From assembly GCF_900162695.1 (NCBI RefSeq), contig NZ_FUIH01000007.1, positions 2,542,001-2,606,000 on the forward strand: a DNA stretch of 64,000 nucleotides, in the 5' to 3' direction. The notes under the pieces were generated by a model. It had not been told where the DNA came from, ran no database searches, and saw only the letters and a program-made list of their open reading frames with translations. Source of the stretch: Virgibacillus siamensis (lineage in GTDB: Bacteria > Bacillota > Bacilli > Bacillales > Amphibacillaceae). Below, piece after piece: positions 35,251 through 45,115 of this stretch. Both the position numbers and the translations under genes were made by a program. The first letter of the stretch is position 1, and each line of letters starts with the position of its first letter.

Positions 35251-36219
35251 TTAATACAAATGACATGCCACCTGTGAACCATCCTTTAAGGTCTGCATTT
35301 CGGGTCGAACCGTTTTACAAATATCCATCGCCATCGGGCAGCGTGTATGGAACTTACAGCCGCTTGGCGGTTCCGCTGCATTGGGAATTTCGCCTTGAAG
35401 AACAATTCGCTCTCTTTGGTTATTTGGATCCGTCTGCGGGATAGATGAAAGCAATGCTTTTGTATAAGGATGCTTTGGATCGTGAAAAAGGGTTTGCTTA
35501 TCCGCAATCTCCACAATATTTCCTAGATACATAACGGTGATCGTATCACTAATATGTTCCACTACACTTAAGTCGTGTGAGATAAACAGATATGTCAAAT
35601 CAAAGTTTTCTTGCAACTCCCTCAACAAATTCAAAATTTGCGCCTGTACGGATACATCGAGTGCAGAAACTGCTTCATCTAAAATCATCAATTCAGGACG
35701 TAACACCAATGCACGTGCAATCCCGATACGCTGGCGTTGACCTCCGCTAAATTGATGGGGATGTTTGTTAAGATGATGACGGCCAATCCCGCATATATCT
35801 AATGTCTCTTCAACTAACCGAAGTCGTTCCTTCTTAGACATCGCCGGCTGGTGGACTTTTAATGGTTCAGCCACCAAATCTTTTACTTTAATTTTCGGAC
35901 TGAGCGAAGCATAAGGATCCTGAAAAATCATCTGCATCGGTTGACGATAAGATCGCCACACGTTTTCATTCTCATGTGTAAGATCTTTATCTTTGAACAC
36001 AATGGTCCCCTCATCCGCTTCAATCAATCCATTTACCAGCCTAGCTAAAGTGGATTTTCCGCAGCCTGATTCCCCCACGATACTTGCTGTTTCTCCTTTA
36101 CGAATCGAAAAAGAAACGTCATCTATAGCTTTGATATAGGCCTTTTTGGCGAATAACCCTTTGGATATCGGAAAGTGCTTTTTTAAATTTTTGATTTCCA
36201 GTACCGTATCAGACGTCAA
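35251..36219 (-). CDS. Peptide-type ABC transporter ATPase, OppF/DppF type
   Basis: About 322 residues with Walker A GESGCGKS, signature QFSGGQRQR, Walker B ELMILDEA and the C-terminal CKFHTRCPMAMDIC. The start is placed at TTG 36219, with GGAGGG nine bases upstream, overlapping the end of the D-type gene; an upstream ATG at 36282 is deep inside that gene and has no site. Second complete opp/dpp-type transporter in the window. Confidence 0.92.
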   Translation of the reverse strand: MTSDTVLEIKNLKKHFPISKGLFAKKAYIKAIDDVSFSIRKGETASIVGESGCGKSTLARLVNGLIEADEGTIVFKDKDLTHENENVWRSYRQPMQMIFQDPYASLSPKIKVKDLVAEPLKVHQPAMSKKERLRLVEETLDICGIGRHHLNKHPHQFSGGQRQRIGIARALVLRPELMILDEAVSALDVSVQAQILNLLRELQENFDLTYLFISHDLSVVEHISDTITVMYLGNIVEIADKQTLFHDPKHPYTKALLSSIPQTDPNNQRERIVLQGEIPNAAEPPSGCKFHTRCPMAMDICKTVRPEMQTLKDGSQVACHLY

Positions 36220-37207
36220 TCTTCTCACCCTCCTTGCCTTCCCCTTGATACAGCCAGCACCTGTGTTGTCTGGAATCTGCATCTGTAATTAATGATGGTT
36301 CCTTTTCTTTACAGGCATTCATCACATATGGACAACGCGGAGCATACTTACACCCCTTTGGCATATCGGCAGGATCCGGCACTTGTCCGGGAATTGCATA
36401 AAGTTTTGATTGATGTTCACCAATTTTTGGGATAGATTGGATTAACCCTTCCGTATATGGATGTTTCGGATTATTGAATACTTTTTCAGTTTCTCCTTCT
36501 TCAATCACAGTACCAGCATACATCACAATCACACGGTCACAGATTTCCGAAACAACCCCCAGATCATGCGTAATCATTAAAATTGTCGTATCATTCTCAT
36601 CACGCAACTGTTTCATTAATTCTAAAATCTGTGCTTGGATGGTGACATCAAGGGCTGTCGTCGGCTCATCTGCAATGAGTAAATCCGGCTTGCAAGACAT
36701 TGCCATAGCAATCATAACCCTCTGACACATTCCACCTGACAGCTGATGTGGATATTCATTCATGATGCTTTCTGACCTGGGAATACCAACAGATTTCAAC
36801 ATCTCAATGGCATATTCTCTTGCTTTACTTTTACTATAGTTCAAGTGCAGTCTGATTCCCTGCGTCAACTGTTTTCCAATTTTTAAAACTGGATTGAGCG
36901 AAGTCATCGGATCTTGAAAAATCATAGACATTTTATTCCCTCGAATATCACGCATTTCTTTCTCTGTAAGTTCAAGCAAATTCCGATCTTGGAACCATAT
37001 TTCACCTGCTTGGATATTTCCGGATGTGCCTTTTAAAAGGCGCATCGTTGAAAGTGAGGTAACACTTTTTCCACAACCGGATTCACCTACAATTCCTACA
37101 ATCTCACCTTTGTTAACCTCAAAGCTCACCCCGCGAATAACCTGTGTCGTATGATTATCCGAAGTAAAGCCGACTTTGAGATTATTAACTTCCAATAAAT
37201 TTGACAT
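36209..37207 (-). CDS. Peptide-type ABC transporter ATPase, OppD/DppD type
   Basis: A 332-residue ATPase with GESGCGKS, QLSGGMCQR (a Cys where Arg is usual in this motif) and DLLIADEP, followed by the C-terminal CKYAPRCPYVMNAC. The ATG has a GGGGGGAG site upstream. Its 3' end overlaps the F-type gene, indicating coupled translation. Confidence 0.93.
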   Translation of the reverse strand: MSNLLEVNNLKVGFTSDNHTTQVIRGVSFEVNKGEIVGIVGESGCGKSVTSLSTMRLLKGTSGNIQAGEIWFQDRNLLELTEKEMRDIRGNKMSMIFQDPMTSLNPVLKIGKQLTQGIRLHLNYSKSKAREYAIEMLKSVGIPRSESIMNEYPHQLSGGMCQRVMIAMAMSCKPDLLIADEPTTALDVTIQAQILELMKQLRDENDTTILMITHDLGVVSEICDRVIVMYAGTVIEEGETEKVFNNPKHPYTEGLIQSIPKIGEHQSKLYAIPGQVPDPADMPKGCKYAPRCPYVMNACKEKEPSLITDADSRQHRCWLYQGEGKEGEKIDV

Positions 37208-37222
37208 AGCTGTCTCCCCCCT

Positions 37223-38116
37223 TTAATCCCTTGTTTTCGGATCCAATGCATCACGTAACCCGTCCCCGAACAAGTTCAACGCCAACACGGTGATAAACAC
37301 GGCAAACCCGGGGAAAAAGATAAGATGAAATGCTTCACCAATATAATCTCTTGATGTACTGATCATCGCACCCCATTCAGGAGAAGAAGCTGGTGCCCCC
37401 AATCCAAGAAAACTCAAACTCGCTGTTGAGATAATTGCACCGCCGACATTCATGGTAATATATACAATAATTGTAGAGATTGTCTGCGGGAACACGTGTT
37501 TAAACATGATAGTTCCCTTTTTCACACCGATAGACCGCTCAGCTTCCACAAATAACCGCTCTTTAATTTCCAATGTCTCACCGCGAACAATGCGCGTAAA
37601 AGAAGGCGTAGAGAAAAAGGCAATTGCAATAACCACATTTTTCAACCCGGAGCCTAAAATCGCAACCATACCAATTGCCAGAACCAGATCAGGAAAGGCA
37701 AACAGGATATCACATATTCGCATAATGATACGATCCACCCATTTCCCCATGAACCCGCTTATCAAGCCTAAAATCGTTCCGGCAAGCGCACCTAACAATA
37801 CAGATGCCACACCGACCCCAAGCGAGATTCTTGCCCCATAAATCAACCTGCTCAAAACATCTTTTCCGAATTGGTCCGTCCCTGCTAAATGACTCCATGA
37901 CGGCCCTTCCAGGATTTGATCATAATTCACAGCTTGTGGATTATAAGGTGCAATCCACGGACCAAAAATAACAACAAGCAACATAAAACATAGAAAGAAA
38001 AATGAATATAAAGCCAATTTATTTTTTTTAAATGAACGATAAATTTTCCAGAAACTTGAATCTTTTTTCTTATTCAGGTCTTGTGCATCGTCTAAAATCA
38101 CTTCCGCTTTCGACAT
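37223..38116 (-). CDS. Peptide-type ABC transporter permease, OppC/DppC type
   Basis: About 297 residues, with AGTDQFGKDVLSRLIYGARISLG after the first helix, an EAA loop (LFVEAERSIGVKKGTIMFKHVFP) and the end LNLFGDGLRDALDPKTRD. The ATG at 38116 is chosen for its GGGGGAT site; an upstream TTG lacks one. It lies 15 bases from the D-type gene. Confidence 0.93.
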   Translation of the reverse strand: MSKAEVILDDAQDLNKKKDSSFWKIYRSFKKNKLALYSFFFLCFMLLVVIFGPWIAPYNPQAVNYDQILEGPSWSHLAGTDQFGKDVLSRLIYGARISLGVGVASVLLGALAGTILGLISGFMGKWVDRIIMRICDILFAFPDLVLAIGMVAILGSGLKNVVIAIAFFSTPSFTRIVRGETLEIKERLFVEAERSIGVKKGTIMFKHVFPQTISTIIVYITMNVGGAIISTASLSFLGLGAPASSPEWGAMISTSRDYIGEAFHLIFFPGFAVFITVLALNLFGDGLRDALDPKTRD

Positions 38117-38174
38117 TATTATCCCCCATTTGTGCCTTAGATTTGTCTTTAAACACACAACAACGAAATTATCA

Positions 38175-39095
38175 TTATTTGTAGCGAATTTTCGGGTTCA
38201 AAAAGCCATACAAAATATCAACCAGGAAATTAACAAGGATAAATTCCAAAGAGAAAATTAATAATAGCGATTGCACCACTGGATAATCCCGAAACTGTAT
38301 CGAATCAATCAGCAATCTTCCCATACCAGGAAAACTAAAGACAGATTCTACAACAATAGATCCGCCTAACAGATATCCAAATTGAAGCCCTGCAATGGTA
38401 AGGACCGTAATCAATGAATTTTTGAGTGCATGACCCAATACAACTGTTTTTTCATCAAGTCCTCTTGAACGGGCTGTACGAATAAAATCATCTTGTAATG
38501 TTTGTACAAGCGATGACCGTGTAAACCGTGTAATCATTGCCATAATCCCCGCACCCAGCGCAAATGACGGTAAAATATAACTGGACAAAGATTCAATGCC
38601 GCCAGATGGCAGAACGCCAAATGTAACAGCAAATATCTGAATCATGACCAATCCCAGCCAAAAGTTCGGAACGGATATACCTGATATTGCCGTCATTGTG
38701 CCAATATAATCCGGCCATTTCCCCCGAAACACAGCAGAAATTACACCTATTAAAACTCCAAACACAACCGCCCAGCCTATACTCCATAAAGATAGAACCA
38801 TAGAAGGGATAAACCGCTCACTGAATAATTCCGTAACAGGGACATCCGACCTTAATGAATAACCCAAATTACCGTGTAACAGATCGTTCATATACATCAA
38901 ATATTGTTCAAAAAAAGGTTTATTGAGCCCGAGTTCCGCCCGAATTGCTTGAACCTCATGCACAGTTGCATCTTTTCCGGCCATTAGTCGGGCAGGATCA
39001 CCCGGAATTAAGTGGACGAATAGAAATATCAAAAAGGAAACTGCAATAAGGAGAGGAATTAACCCAAACAACCTATTGATGATATATTTGCCCAT
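38175..39095 (-). CDS. Peptide-type ABC transporter permease, OppB/DppB type
   Basis: About 306 residues, six helices, FLIFLFVHLIPGDPARLMAG near the start, EAA loop FIRTARSRGLDEKTVVLGHALKN and the end LVDILYGFLNPKIRYK. The ATG at 39095 follows GGGGAG by six bases. The dispersed element (39198-39436) separates it from the binding-protein gene, so this permease may now depend on read-through of that element or on a new promoter. Confidence 0.93.
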   Translation of the reverse strand: MGKYIINRLFGLIPLLIAVSFLIFLFVHLIPGDPARLMAGKDATVHEVQAIRAELGLNKPFFEQYLMYMNDLLHGNLGYSLRSDVPVTELFSERFIPSMVLSLWSIGWAVVFGVLIGVISAVFRGKWPDYIGTMTAISGISVPNFWLGLVMIQIFAVTFGVLPSGGIESLSSYILPSFALGAGIMAMITRFTRSSLVQTLQDDFIRTARSRGLDEKTVVLGHALKNSLITVLTIAGLQFGYLLGGSIVVESVFSFPGMGRLLIDSIQFRDYPVVQSLLLIFSLEFILVNFLVDILYGFLNPKIRYK

Positions 39096-39197
39096 ATTTT
39101 TCTCCCCTTTTATGTTCGTATGATAAGACAACCACATTGCTTCTTCAGTTAAGAATTCATAAAATCGGGTGCCTGTGATTTCATAGATAAAGGATGC

Positions 39198-39436
39198 GCC
39201 TGGGACAAATCGATAACGTTGTAATTCGAAAGGCGAACAATTAGGAAATTAGCGGAGGAAATATACGCAGACTCCTGCGGGAGGGAAGGCCTAGATGAGA
39301 CTCCGAAGTGCCTAAGCACGAGGAGGCTCAGCAGCCGCCCGCGGAAAGCGAAGTATATTTCCGGAGCGATTTTACGCTCCATTTTCTGTTTAGTTGTTCG
39401 GGTTTTTCTTTGAATAAAACACTTTCTGCCCCAGGC
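39198..39436 (+). repeat. Dispersed inverted-end element, copy 2
   Basis: A 239-bp element inserted between the binding-protein and permease genes of the second peptide-type transporter. Ends are GCCTGGGACA and TGCCCCAGGC. Inside are GCGGAGGAAATATACGCAGA, CTCCTGCGGG, CACGAGGAGGCTCAGCAGCC and TATTTCCGGAGCGATTTTAC. A 77-codon frame inside it, on the minus strand (39149-39382), is a by-product of the repeat. It is orientated like copy 3 and opposite to copy 1. Confidence 0.85.
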
Positions 39437-39456
39437 TCATCTTTAGTTCAAGATCA

Positions 39457-41019
39457 TTACTTCCAAGCAGCATTTTTAATATACAAGTTACCGTCTGATG
39501 ATCTCCATACACCTGTCAAATTTTCATTCATTGCAATTTGCTGTACATCAGTTGCTAAAAACAGCCATGGCGCATCATTCCAAATAATTTTTTGTACACT
39601 ATCATATTTCTTTTGTCTTTCTTCCTCTGTTTTCGCATGAAGCGCACCATTAATCAGCTTATCGACCTTTGGATTACTGTAATATGCCGTATTAGCACCA
39701 TTTGGCGGGAATGCACTTGTGCTGAAAAGCGGGCTTAATGCATTATTTGTATCCCTAGGCGTCGATGACCAGCCCACATACCACATATCCACTTCAGAAT
39801 CCTCCGGTGTTTTCGGTTTATTGATCTTTTCGGATAACGTACCCCGTTCAAATTGTTTGACCGAGACATCAATATTGATTTGTTTCAGCTGTTGTTTTAT
39901 AAACAGCATACCTTTTTTATCTTTACTGGAATTACTGCCCCAAATGGTTGTCGAAAAACCATCTGCATACCCTGCTTCTTTCATTAACTGTTTTGCTTTA
40001 TCAAGGTTAAACGAATATGTTTCCTGAGCTGTATAATTCACATTGGTCTTCGGAAGCGGTGAATCAACTTTCTTGGCAAACCCATTCTTAACAACTTTAA
40101 TATAGGCATCCTTATCAATTGCGTAATTCATCGCTTTTCGCACTTTTTTATTGCTGAATGGCTCTTTGCTAGTATTAATAGTTGTATAGTTTACATAGGT
40201 AGATTCAATTAAATCTACTTTGTTTCCGTCAGCATTTTGCAGATCTTTCACATCACTGACAGGGACGGGATAAATCACATCCAGTTCACCCGTTTTAAAC
40301 ATAGCCACACGGGAACCGTTTTCCGGAATAGGCTTGAAAGTAATATTATCAACTTTCGGATACCCATCTTTCCAATAATCCTCGTTCTTCACAACAACTA
40401 CCGAATCGCCGTGGTTCCACTCTTTCAGCTTAAAAGGACCTGTTCCGGCGGATTCTTTGGCATAATTGGCACTATCAAGCGTTTTAGGACTTGCCATCGG
40501 TTTTGTACCAATTTGACTTATAAATTGACTATTCGCTCTTTTTAAGGTGATCTTAACCTTATAATCACCAGCTAACTCCACATTTTCAATTCCTTTTAAG
40601 TCCCGATAAGAATTCAGTGATCCATCGGAATCTAAAATGTGGTTGATATTCGCTTTTACAGCCTTTGCATTAAATGTCGTACCATCAGTGAACCTGATCC
40701 CTTTTTTAAGTTCAAACGTATAGGTCAAACCGTCATCACTAACTTGATATCCCTTTGCTAAAAGCGGTTCTAATTCACCCTCTTTATTCGGTGTAAGCAA
40801 TGACTCATACATGGTATTTAAAACACTAATATCATTACCGGAACTCGAATCGTGCGGGTTCAACGTTTGGACATTTTCATGGAACCCCACTGTTACACCG
40901 TCATGATCCTGACTCCCTGTATCACTGCCATTGTCAGACGAACCACCTCCGCTCGTACAAGCAGAAAACAACATTATAATAAGAACACAAACCCCAAAAC
41001 TTGTCATAAATTTTTTCAT
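39457..41019 (-). CDS. Peptide-type substrate-binding lipoprotein, family 5
   Basis: A 520-residue receptor lipoprotein: leader MKKFMTSFGVCVLIIMLFSAC with lipobox LFSAC, then a glycine/serine-rich linker and the family 5 motif GYQVSDDGLTYTFELKKGIRFTDGTTF. AGGAGGG lies eight bases before the ATG. In this operon the ligand could be a peptide, or a glycopeptide or fucosylated oligosaccharide, since some members of this family bind oligosaccharides. Confidence 0.92.
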   Translation of the reverse strand: MKKFMTSFGVCVLIIMLFSACTSGGGSSDNGSDTGSQDHDGVTVGFHENVQTLNPHDSSSGNDISVLNTMYESLLTPNKEGELEPLLAKGYQVSDDGLTYTFELKKGIRFTDGTTFNAKAVKANINHILDSDGSLNSYRDLKGIENVELAGDYKVKITLKRANSQFISQIGTKPMASPKTLDSANYAKESAGTGPFKLKEWNHGDSVVVVKNEDYWKDGYPKVDNITFKPIPENGSRVAMFKTGELDVIYPVPVSDVKDLQNADGNKVDLIESTYVNYTTINTSKEPFSNKKVRKAMNYAIDKDAYIKVVKNGFAKKVDSPLPKTNVNYTAQETYSFNLDKAKQLMKEAGYADGFSTTIWGSNSSKDKKGMLFIKQQLKQINIDVSVKQFERGTLSEKINKPKTPEDSEVDMWYVGWSSTPRDTNNALSPLFSTSAFPPNGANTAYYSNPKVDKLINGALHAKTEEERQKKYDSVQKIIWNDAPWLFLATDVQQIAMNENLTGVWRSSDGNLYIKNAAWK

Positions 41020-41125
41020 AGCGTGAACCCTCCTGTAATTGAATCATTTTTTGCGACCACACAAATTCCGTAATGACCATCCCTGTATCCGGTTACAAAC
41101 GCTTTAAAATAAAAATTACTCCCCT

Positions 41126-42310
41126 TTAAATCAACTCCTTGTTTGTATTTAAATGATTGATATATTCCTTTTGCGAATACATACCAGCCCCCCAAATGAC
41201 GCCTTTTTCCCCAAGTTGCGATATCTCAATGCTTGTTGAAGCGTTTAATGGAGACCATATTTTATCCCTTGATTCTTGCAAAATACGATTGCCTATATGT
41301 GGGAATTGTTCAATCATTTTGCCTGTCAAAATCACGCGGTCCGGATTATTCATGCAAACACAATTATTCACTGTTATGGAGGCATAGGTAATCGCACGGT
41401 TTAATATACGTTGCGCCCACTTATAGCCCTCTTCAGCGGCAGAACTAATGTCGTGTAAACTTTGTGCGTCGGATTTTTTGGACGCTTCTTGAACCAAAAA
41501 CCTTTCCGCAATATAGGTTTGCAGACATCCGGAATTACCACACGTACATAACATCCCATTCGGATCAACAATTGTATGACCAATTTCTCCGGCAGAATTC
41601 AAATATCCACGGTAAATTTGATCACCTATCATTAACGCTGATCCAACACCACTTCCAAAGCCAATAACGACCGTGGAATGGCTTGTGTTATTTTTAATAA
41701 ATAACTGTTCAGCATAAGCTTTAAGATTAAGCTCATTATCTATGTGAATAGGAAACGGTAATTGTTCTTCCAACATTTGAAGTAACGGAACATCTTCCCA
41801 AACCAACTGAGCGGATTTGATAACATTTCCATTTTTATGATTAACAAGACCCGGAAGCCCGACACAAACACCTGTAATTTTACTTCGGTCAATCTGATTT
41901 TCATGTATTAACCGCGTAATCACCTCATGCATCGTCTTCACCAAAGATTCAGGAGATTCGCCGATACCTTTCTCCGTTTCTTCTGTTACAATAGCTTCCC
42001 CCAAAAAATCAAAAACGCCATAGCGGACAAGGCTTTCATCCAGCTCCACGCCAATTGATATTAAGGAATCGGGATTCAGTGCAAGATAAGTTGCTTTCCT
42101 TCCCACACCAGTTGTATATTGATTGGTTTCCTTGATTAAGCCTTCTTCAATCAAAAAGGCCACAATACGCGAAACTGTTGTTGGACTCATATTTGCTAAA
42201 CTGGCTAATTTAGGTCTTGTAATCAAATCATTATTTTGAATCAATTCCAAAATAAAATTTTGGTTTTCTCTTTTAATAAAATTCTGACTCTTCTTCATAA
42301 AAATTGACAT
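41126..42310 (-). CDS. ROK-family transcriptional repressor (NagC/XylR type)
   Basis: A 394-residue regulator with an N-terminal winged helix (LITRPKLASLANMSPTTVSRIVAFLIEEGLIKE) and a ROK kinase-like sugar domain with VCVGLPGLVNHKNG, the zinc motif CTCGNSGCLQ and a final GAGMYSQ. ROK repressors bind a sugar to release DNA. It lies upstream of, and in the same direction as, the fucosidase/M81 operon and so is its likely repressor; a role at the distant xylA operator is possible but less parsimonious. GGAG is one base from the first ATG, and an in-frame ATG twelve bases later is an alternative. Confidence 0.88.
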   Translation of the reverse strand: MSIFMKKSQNFIKRENQNFILELIQNNDLITRPKLASLANMSPTTVSRIVAFLIEEGLIKETNQYTTGVGRKATYLALNPDSLISIGVELDESLVRYGVFDFLGEAIVTEETEKGIGESPESLVKTMHEVITRLIHENQIDRSKITGVCVGLPGLVNHKNGNVIKSAQLVWEDVPLLQMLEEQLPFPIHIDNELNLKAYAEQLFIKNNTSHSTVVIGFGSGVGSALMIGDQIYRGYLNSAGEIGHTIVDPNGMLCTCGNSGCLQTYIAERFLVQEASKKSDAQSLHDISSAAEEGYKWAQRILNRAITYASITVNNCVCMNNPDRVILTGKMIEQFPHIGNRILQESRDKIWSPLNASTSIEISQLGEKGVIWGAGMYSQKEYINHLNTNKELI

Positions 42311-42543
42311 ACTCCTTATTTAATTTCATGACTGGATGAATAGACCGGGATAATCGGGGAAATCCGACGTGAACCCCCCTTTAAAGGACGATAATATGTA
42401 TTAATTTCTCCACTGATGTTATTAATGAGTTTAAAAAAAATGTAGAATGATGTCAAGATGTTTATTGAAATAAGGTTAATTTTTTTCCGAACTGTCAGTA
42501 TACTTCGTTATTTGCGCCTTGGATAATTCTGTATGTTTAATTA

Positions 42544-42582
42544 AGAAATCCCAGACCACGAATTGGGTGATCTGGGATTTCT
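42544..42582 (-). terminator. Terminator after the threonine-synthase-like gene
   Basis: AGAAATCCCAGA and TCTGGGATTTCT make a perfect 12-bp stem with a 15-base loop, about 30 bases past that gene's stop. T-rich sequence follows on the minus strand. It separates this transcript from the ROK gene. Confidence 0.8.
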
Positions 42583-42611
42583 CAAATTTATTGCCGGTAC
42601 AGTTTTCAATC

Positions 42612-43841
42612 TTATTTATGGTTTTTAACCGCTTTGAAAATAGTATCTTCCTTTTCCAACATCTCCGGCCTCAATTGGACTGTATCAGGGTACTTTATTC
42701 CTGCCCCTGTATTCAAAGCAACGACCGTTTCATTTTGTCCAATCCATCCATCCTTTCTTAACTTGCGCGCTGCTGCAAAGACAGCTGCTCCCTCAGGACA
42801 GATAAAACTTCCTTCCATCTCAGCGACTTTCTTCTGTTCCTCAAGCATTAAATCATCATCAACGGCCACAGCACAACCATTCGTTCCATAAACAGCATCC
42901 AATACCAAAAAATCTCCCAATGCTTTCGGAACGTTTATACCGAAAGCGTTTGTCTTGGAGTTTGGCCAAAAGTCAGATTCAAGCTCTTTTTTCTCCCATG
43001 CCTTTACGATTGGCGCGCAACCTGTTGATTGAACAGCAACCAATCGAGGAAGCTTTCCTTCAACCCAGCCGAGAGTTCTTAGTTCTTTTAGAGCTTTATA
43101 GATTCCAATCAGACCAACACCACCTCCAGTAGGGTACAAAACAACATCAGGCATTTTCCAGTTTAACTGTTCAGCAATTTCCAGCCCCATGGTTTTCTTG
43201 CCCTCAATCCGATAAGGTTCCTTGAGTGTGGAAGCGTCATATAGATTGTAATCATTGACCGCTTTTCCAACAATTTTTCCGGCATCACTGATAAGACCAT
43301 TTACCAAATAAAGATTGGCACCTGATAATGCAACTTCATTCCGGGTGATTTTTGGTGCATCATTCGGCATTACAATAGTTGCTTTAATGCCGGCTCTTGC
43401 AGCATAAAGCGCCCACGCTGCACCGGCATTTCCATTCGTCGGCATCGCCAGTTCTTCAACACCAACCTCTTTCGCCTTTGATACACCGACAGCTGCACCT
43501 CTCGCTTTAAAAGAACCTGTCGGGATTAATCCCTCATCCTTCATGTATAAGTTATCAAGTAACATGTCTTTCCCGACCTTATGCAGCGATACTAGCGGTG
43601 TCATCCCTTCTCCCACTGTTACTATATTTGATTCGTCTTCAACTGGCAGTAATTCATGATATCTCCATAAAGTAGGCTCCCTGGTTTTTATTTCATCACG
43701 TGTCAGGTTATTCTTCACTTTTTCCAAATCATATTCAACCAGCAATGGCGAGCCACATGTACACAATTGATGTTTTTTGCCAGTTTCATACGTGTTTCCA
43801 CACTTCGGACAATACAGATTCGATACAAAGCTAAATTTCAA
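42612..43841 (-). CDS. Threonine-synthase-like PLP enzyme with zinc-ribbon N-terminus
   Basis: About 409 residues of the beta/TS fold-type II PLP family. A zinc ribbon (CPKCGNTYE, then CTCG) is at residues 11-30. The PLP lysine lies in GSFKARG (K112) and the phosphate loop is PTGGGVGLIG. Threonine synthase usually has SFKDR at that point, so Ala replaces Asp here; the substitution is seen in threonine dehydratases and some paralogues. The start at TTG 43841 has GGAG nine bases upstream. It follows the Gfo/Idh gene by 45 bases and ends at a terminator, so it is probably the last gene of the unknown sugar operon. Standard threonine synthesis is the simplest reading, but position and motif leave doubt. 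Confidence 0.8.
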   Translation of the reverse strand: MKFSFVSNLYCPKCGNTYETGKKHQLCTCGSPLLVEYDLEKVKNNLTRDEIKTREPTLWRYHELLPVEDESNIVTVGEGMTPLVSLHKVGKDMLLDNLYMKDEGLIPTGSFKARGAAVGVSKAKEVGVEELAMPTNGNAGAAWALYAARAGIKATIVMPNDAPKITRNEVALSGANLYLVNGLISDAGKIVGKAVNDYNLYDASTLKEPYRIEGKKTMGLEIAEQLNWKMPDVVLYPTGGGVGLIGIYKALKELRTLGWVEGKLPRLVAVQSTGCAPIVKAWEKKELESDFWPNSKTNAFGINVPKALGDFLVLDAVYGTNGCAVAVDDDLMLEEQKKVAEMEGSFICPEGAAVFAAARKLRKDGWIGQNETVVALNTGAGIKYPDTVQLRPEMLEKEDTIFKAVKNHK

Positions 43842-43886
43842 AAATACCCACTCCAAAATCAGTTTAGTAGCCGTTAATACCCGTAG

Positions 43887-45095
43887 CTAAGATTTAGAAT
43901 AAATATCCTCTTCCAGCATGTTTCCCACATCAATTACCTCTCCGGTTTTTATGGAACGTTCAGCGGCTTCTCCCACAACTACCGACCAAAACCCCTCTTC
44001 CACTGTAGCTGTTGCTTTATGATCCCCCTCAATATTATCCACAAAATACTTATGCTCAAAATAAGTAGCACCATTATGACCGCTTTCCTGAATAATTTTC
44101 GGGTAACAAGGTGTTGCTGTTTTTGCTGTACCACTTTCACCGCATAACACTTCCATGTACATATTATCCCGTTTTAACGGCAAAAAATCTTCATTTTCGT
44201 ACGCTTTCAATCTGCCTTGATCACCACAAATCATAATTTCTTCATAAAACATCGGTGCAAACATACATAAGTTAAACTGGGTTTTAACGCCATTTTCGTA
44301 AACTACCGTAACCATCGCGTGGTCAGTAATATCCGATTTGTTTCCTTTGTATTGAAAATCATTGTAATTGACTTCCAAGCCCCCTGTTGCATATACTTTT
44401 TCAGGTTTCGACTGTGCAAACAGATTCAACAAATCAAAATAATGACAGCATTTTTCAATAAGGGTACCACCCGAATATTCGGCGAACTTGTTCCACTGGT
44501 TCACCTTATCTAAAAACGGCACGCGATGTTCTACAATGCTTATTGTTCTTATATTACCTGCCGATTTTCTCTCCATTATTTCATGTACGGCTTCCGTATA
44601 AATAGGTTTATACCGGTATTGAAGGCCAATCTGAAAAATAGAATCATAATCTTTTGCCATCTCTTTGATCTCCCAGGCATCTTTCAAAGTTGTTGCCATT
44701 GGTTTTTCCAACAGAATATGTTTTCCCGATTTGATAGCCTCCCTAACAATATCGATATGTGTATAATTGGGTGTACAAATAATAAGACCATCAACTTCCG
44801 AATCATGGCAGGCATTTTCCAACGTATCATAGATTTTCAAACGATTACCTGGATATTGTTGTTGAAAAAATTGGGATGTATTCGCTATACTGTTCTCGTT
44901 AAGATCAAATATACCATTGATAGTTGCCCGCCCCTCCAGCATAGTTACCTTTATATGCTCCTGACCAATCATACCTGCACCAATTATATTAAACTTATAC
45001 GCAGGGGTAGTTTTTGAGAATAAGTACTTATCTTTGTCTGATAAATGATCAGATTTAAAAAAGCTCGTGTAAAAATTGTTGTTGGCTTTGCCCAT
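43887..45095 (-). CDS. Gfo/Idh/MocA-family NAD(P)-dependent oxidoreductase
   Basis: About 402 residues. After an N-terminal tail of 36 residues comes the Rossmann motif NIIGAGMIGQEH (about 38-49), then LLEKPMATTLKDA (EKP motif) and a C-terminal alpha/beta domain with GYRYKPIY-type and EYSGGTLIEKCCHYFDLL (catalytic His region). Members oxidise or epimerise sugars, inositols and related polyols with a nicotinamide cofactor. The tail is longer than in most family members. The ATG at 45095 follows AGAGGTG by six bases. It is 21 bases after the GntR gene and belongs to the isomerase/kinase operon. Confidence 0.88.
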   Translation of the reverse strand: MGKANNNFYTSFFKSDHLSDKDKYLFSKTTPAYKFNIIGAGMIGQEHIKVTMLEGRATINGIFDLNENSIANTSQFFQQQYPGNRLKIYDTLENACHDSEVDGLIICTPNYTHIDIVREAIKSGKHILLEKPMATTLKDAWEIKEMAKDYDSIFQIGLQYRYKPIYTEAVHEIMERKSAGNIRTISIVEHRVPFLDKVNQWNKFAEYSGGTLIEKCCHYFDLLNLFAQSKPEKVYATGGLEVNYNDFQYKGNKSDITDHAMVTVVYENGVKTQFNLCMFAPMFYEEIMICGDQGRLKAYENEDFLPLKRDNMYMEVLCGESGTAKTATPCYPKIIQESGHNGATYFEHKYFVDNIEGDHKATATVEEGFWSVVVGEAAERSIKTGEVIDVGNMLEEDIYSKS

Positions 45096-45115
45096 TCGGA
45101 ACACCTCTCCTCCTT

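Noticed and set aside
39149..39382. A 77-codon minus-strand frame near 39.2 kb (and a similar one at 56458-56679) that could be taken for a small conserved protein
   Set aside because: Both lie largely inside the dispersed repeat, share sequence only because the repeat does, and lack ribosome sites. Their similarity reflects the DNA element.
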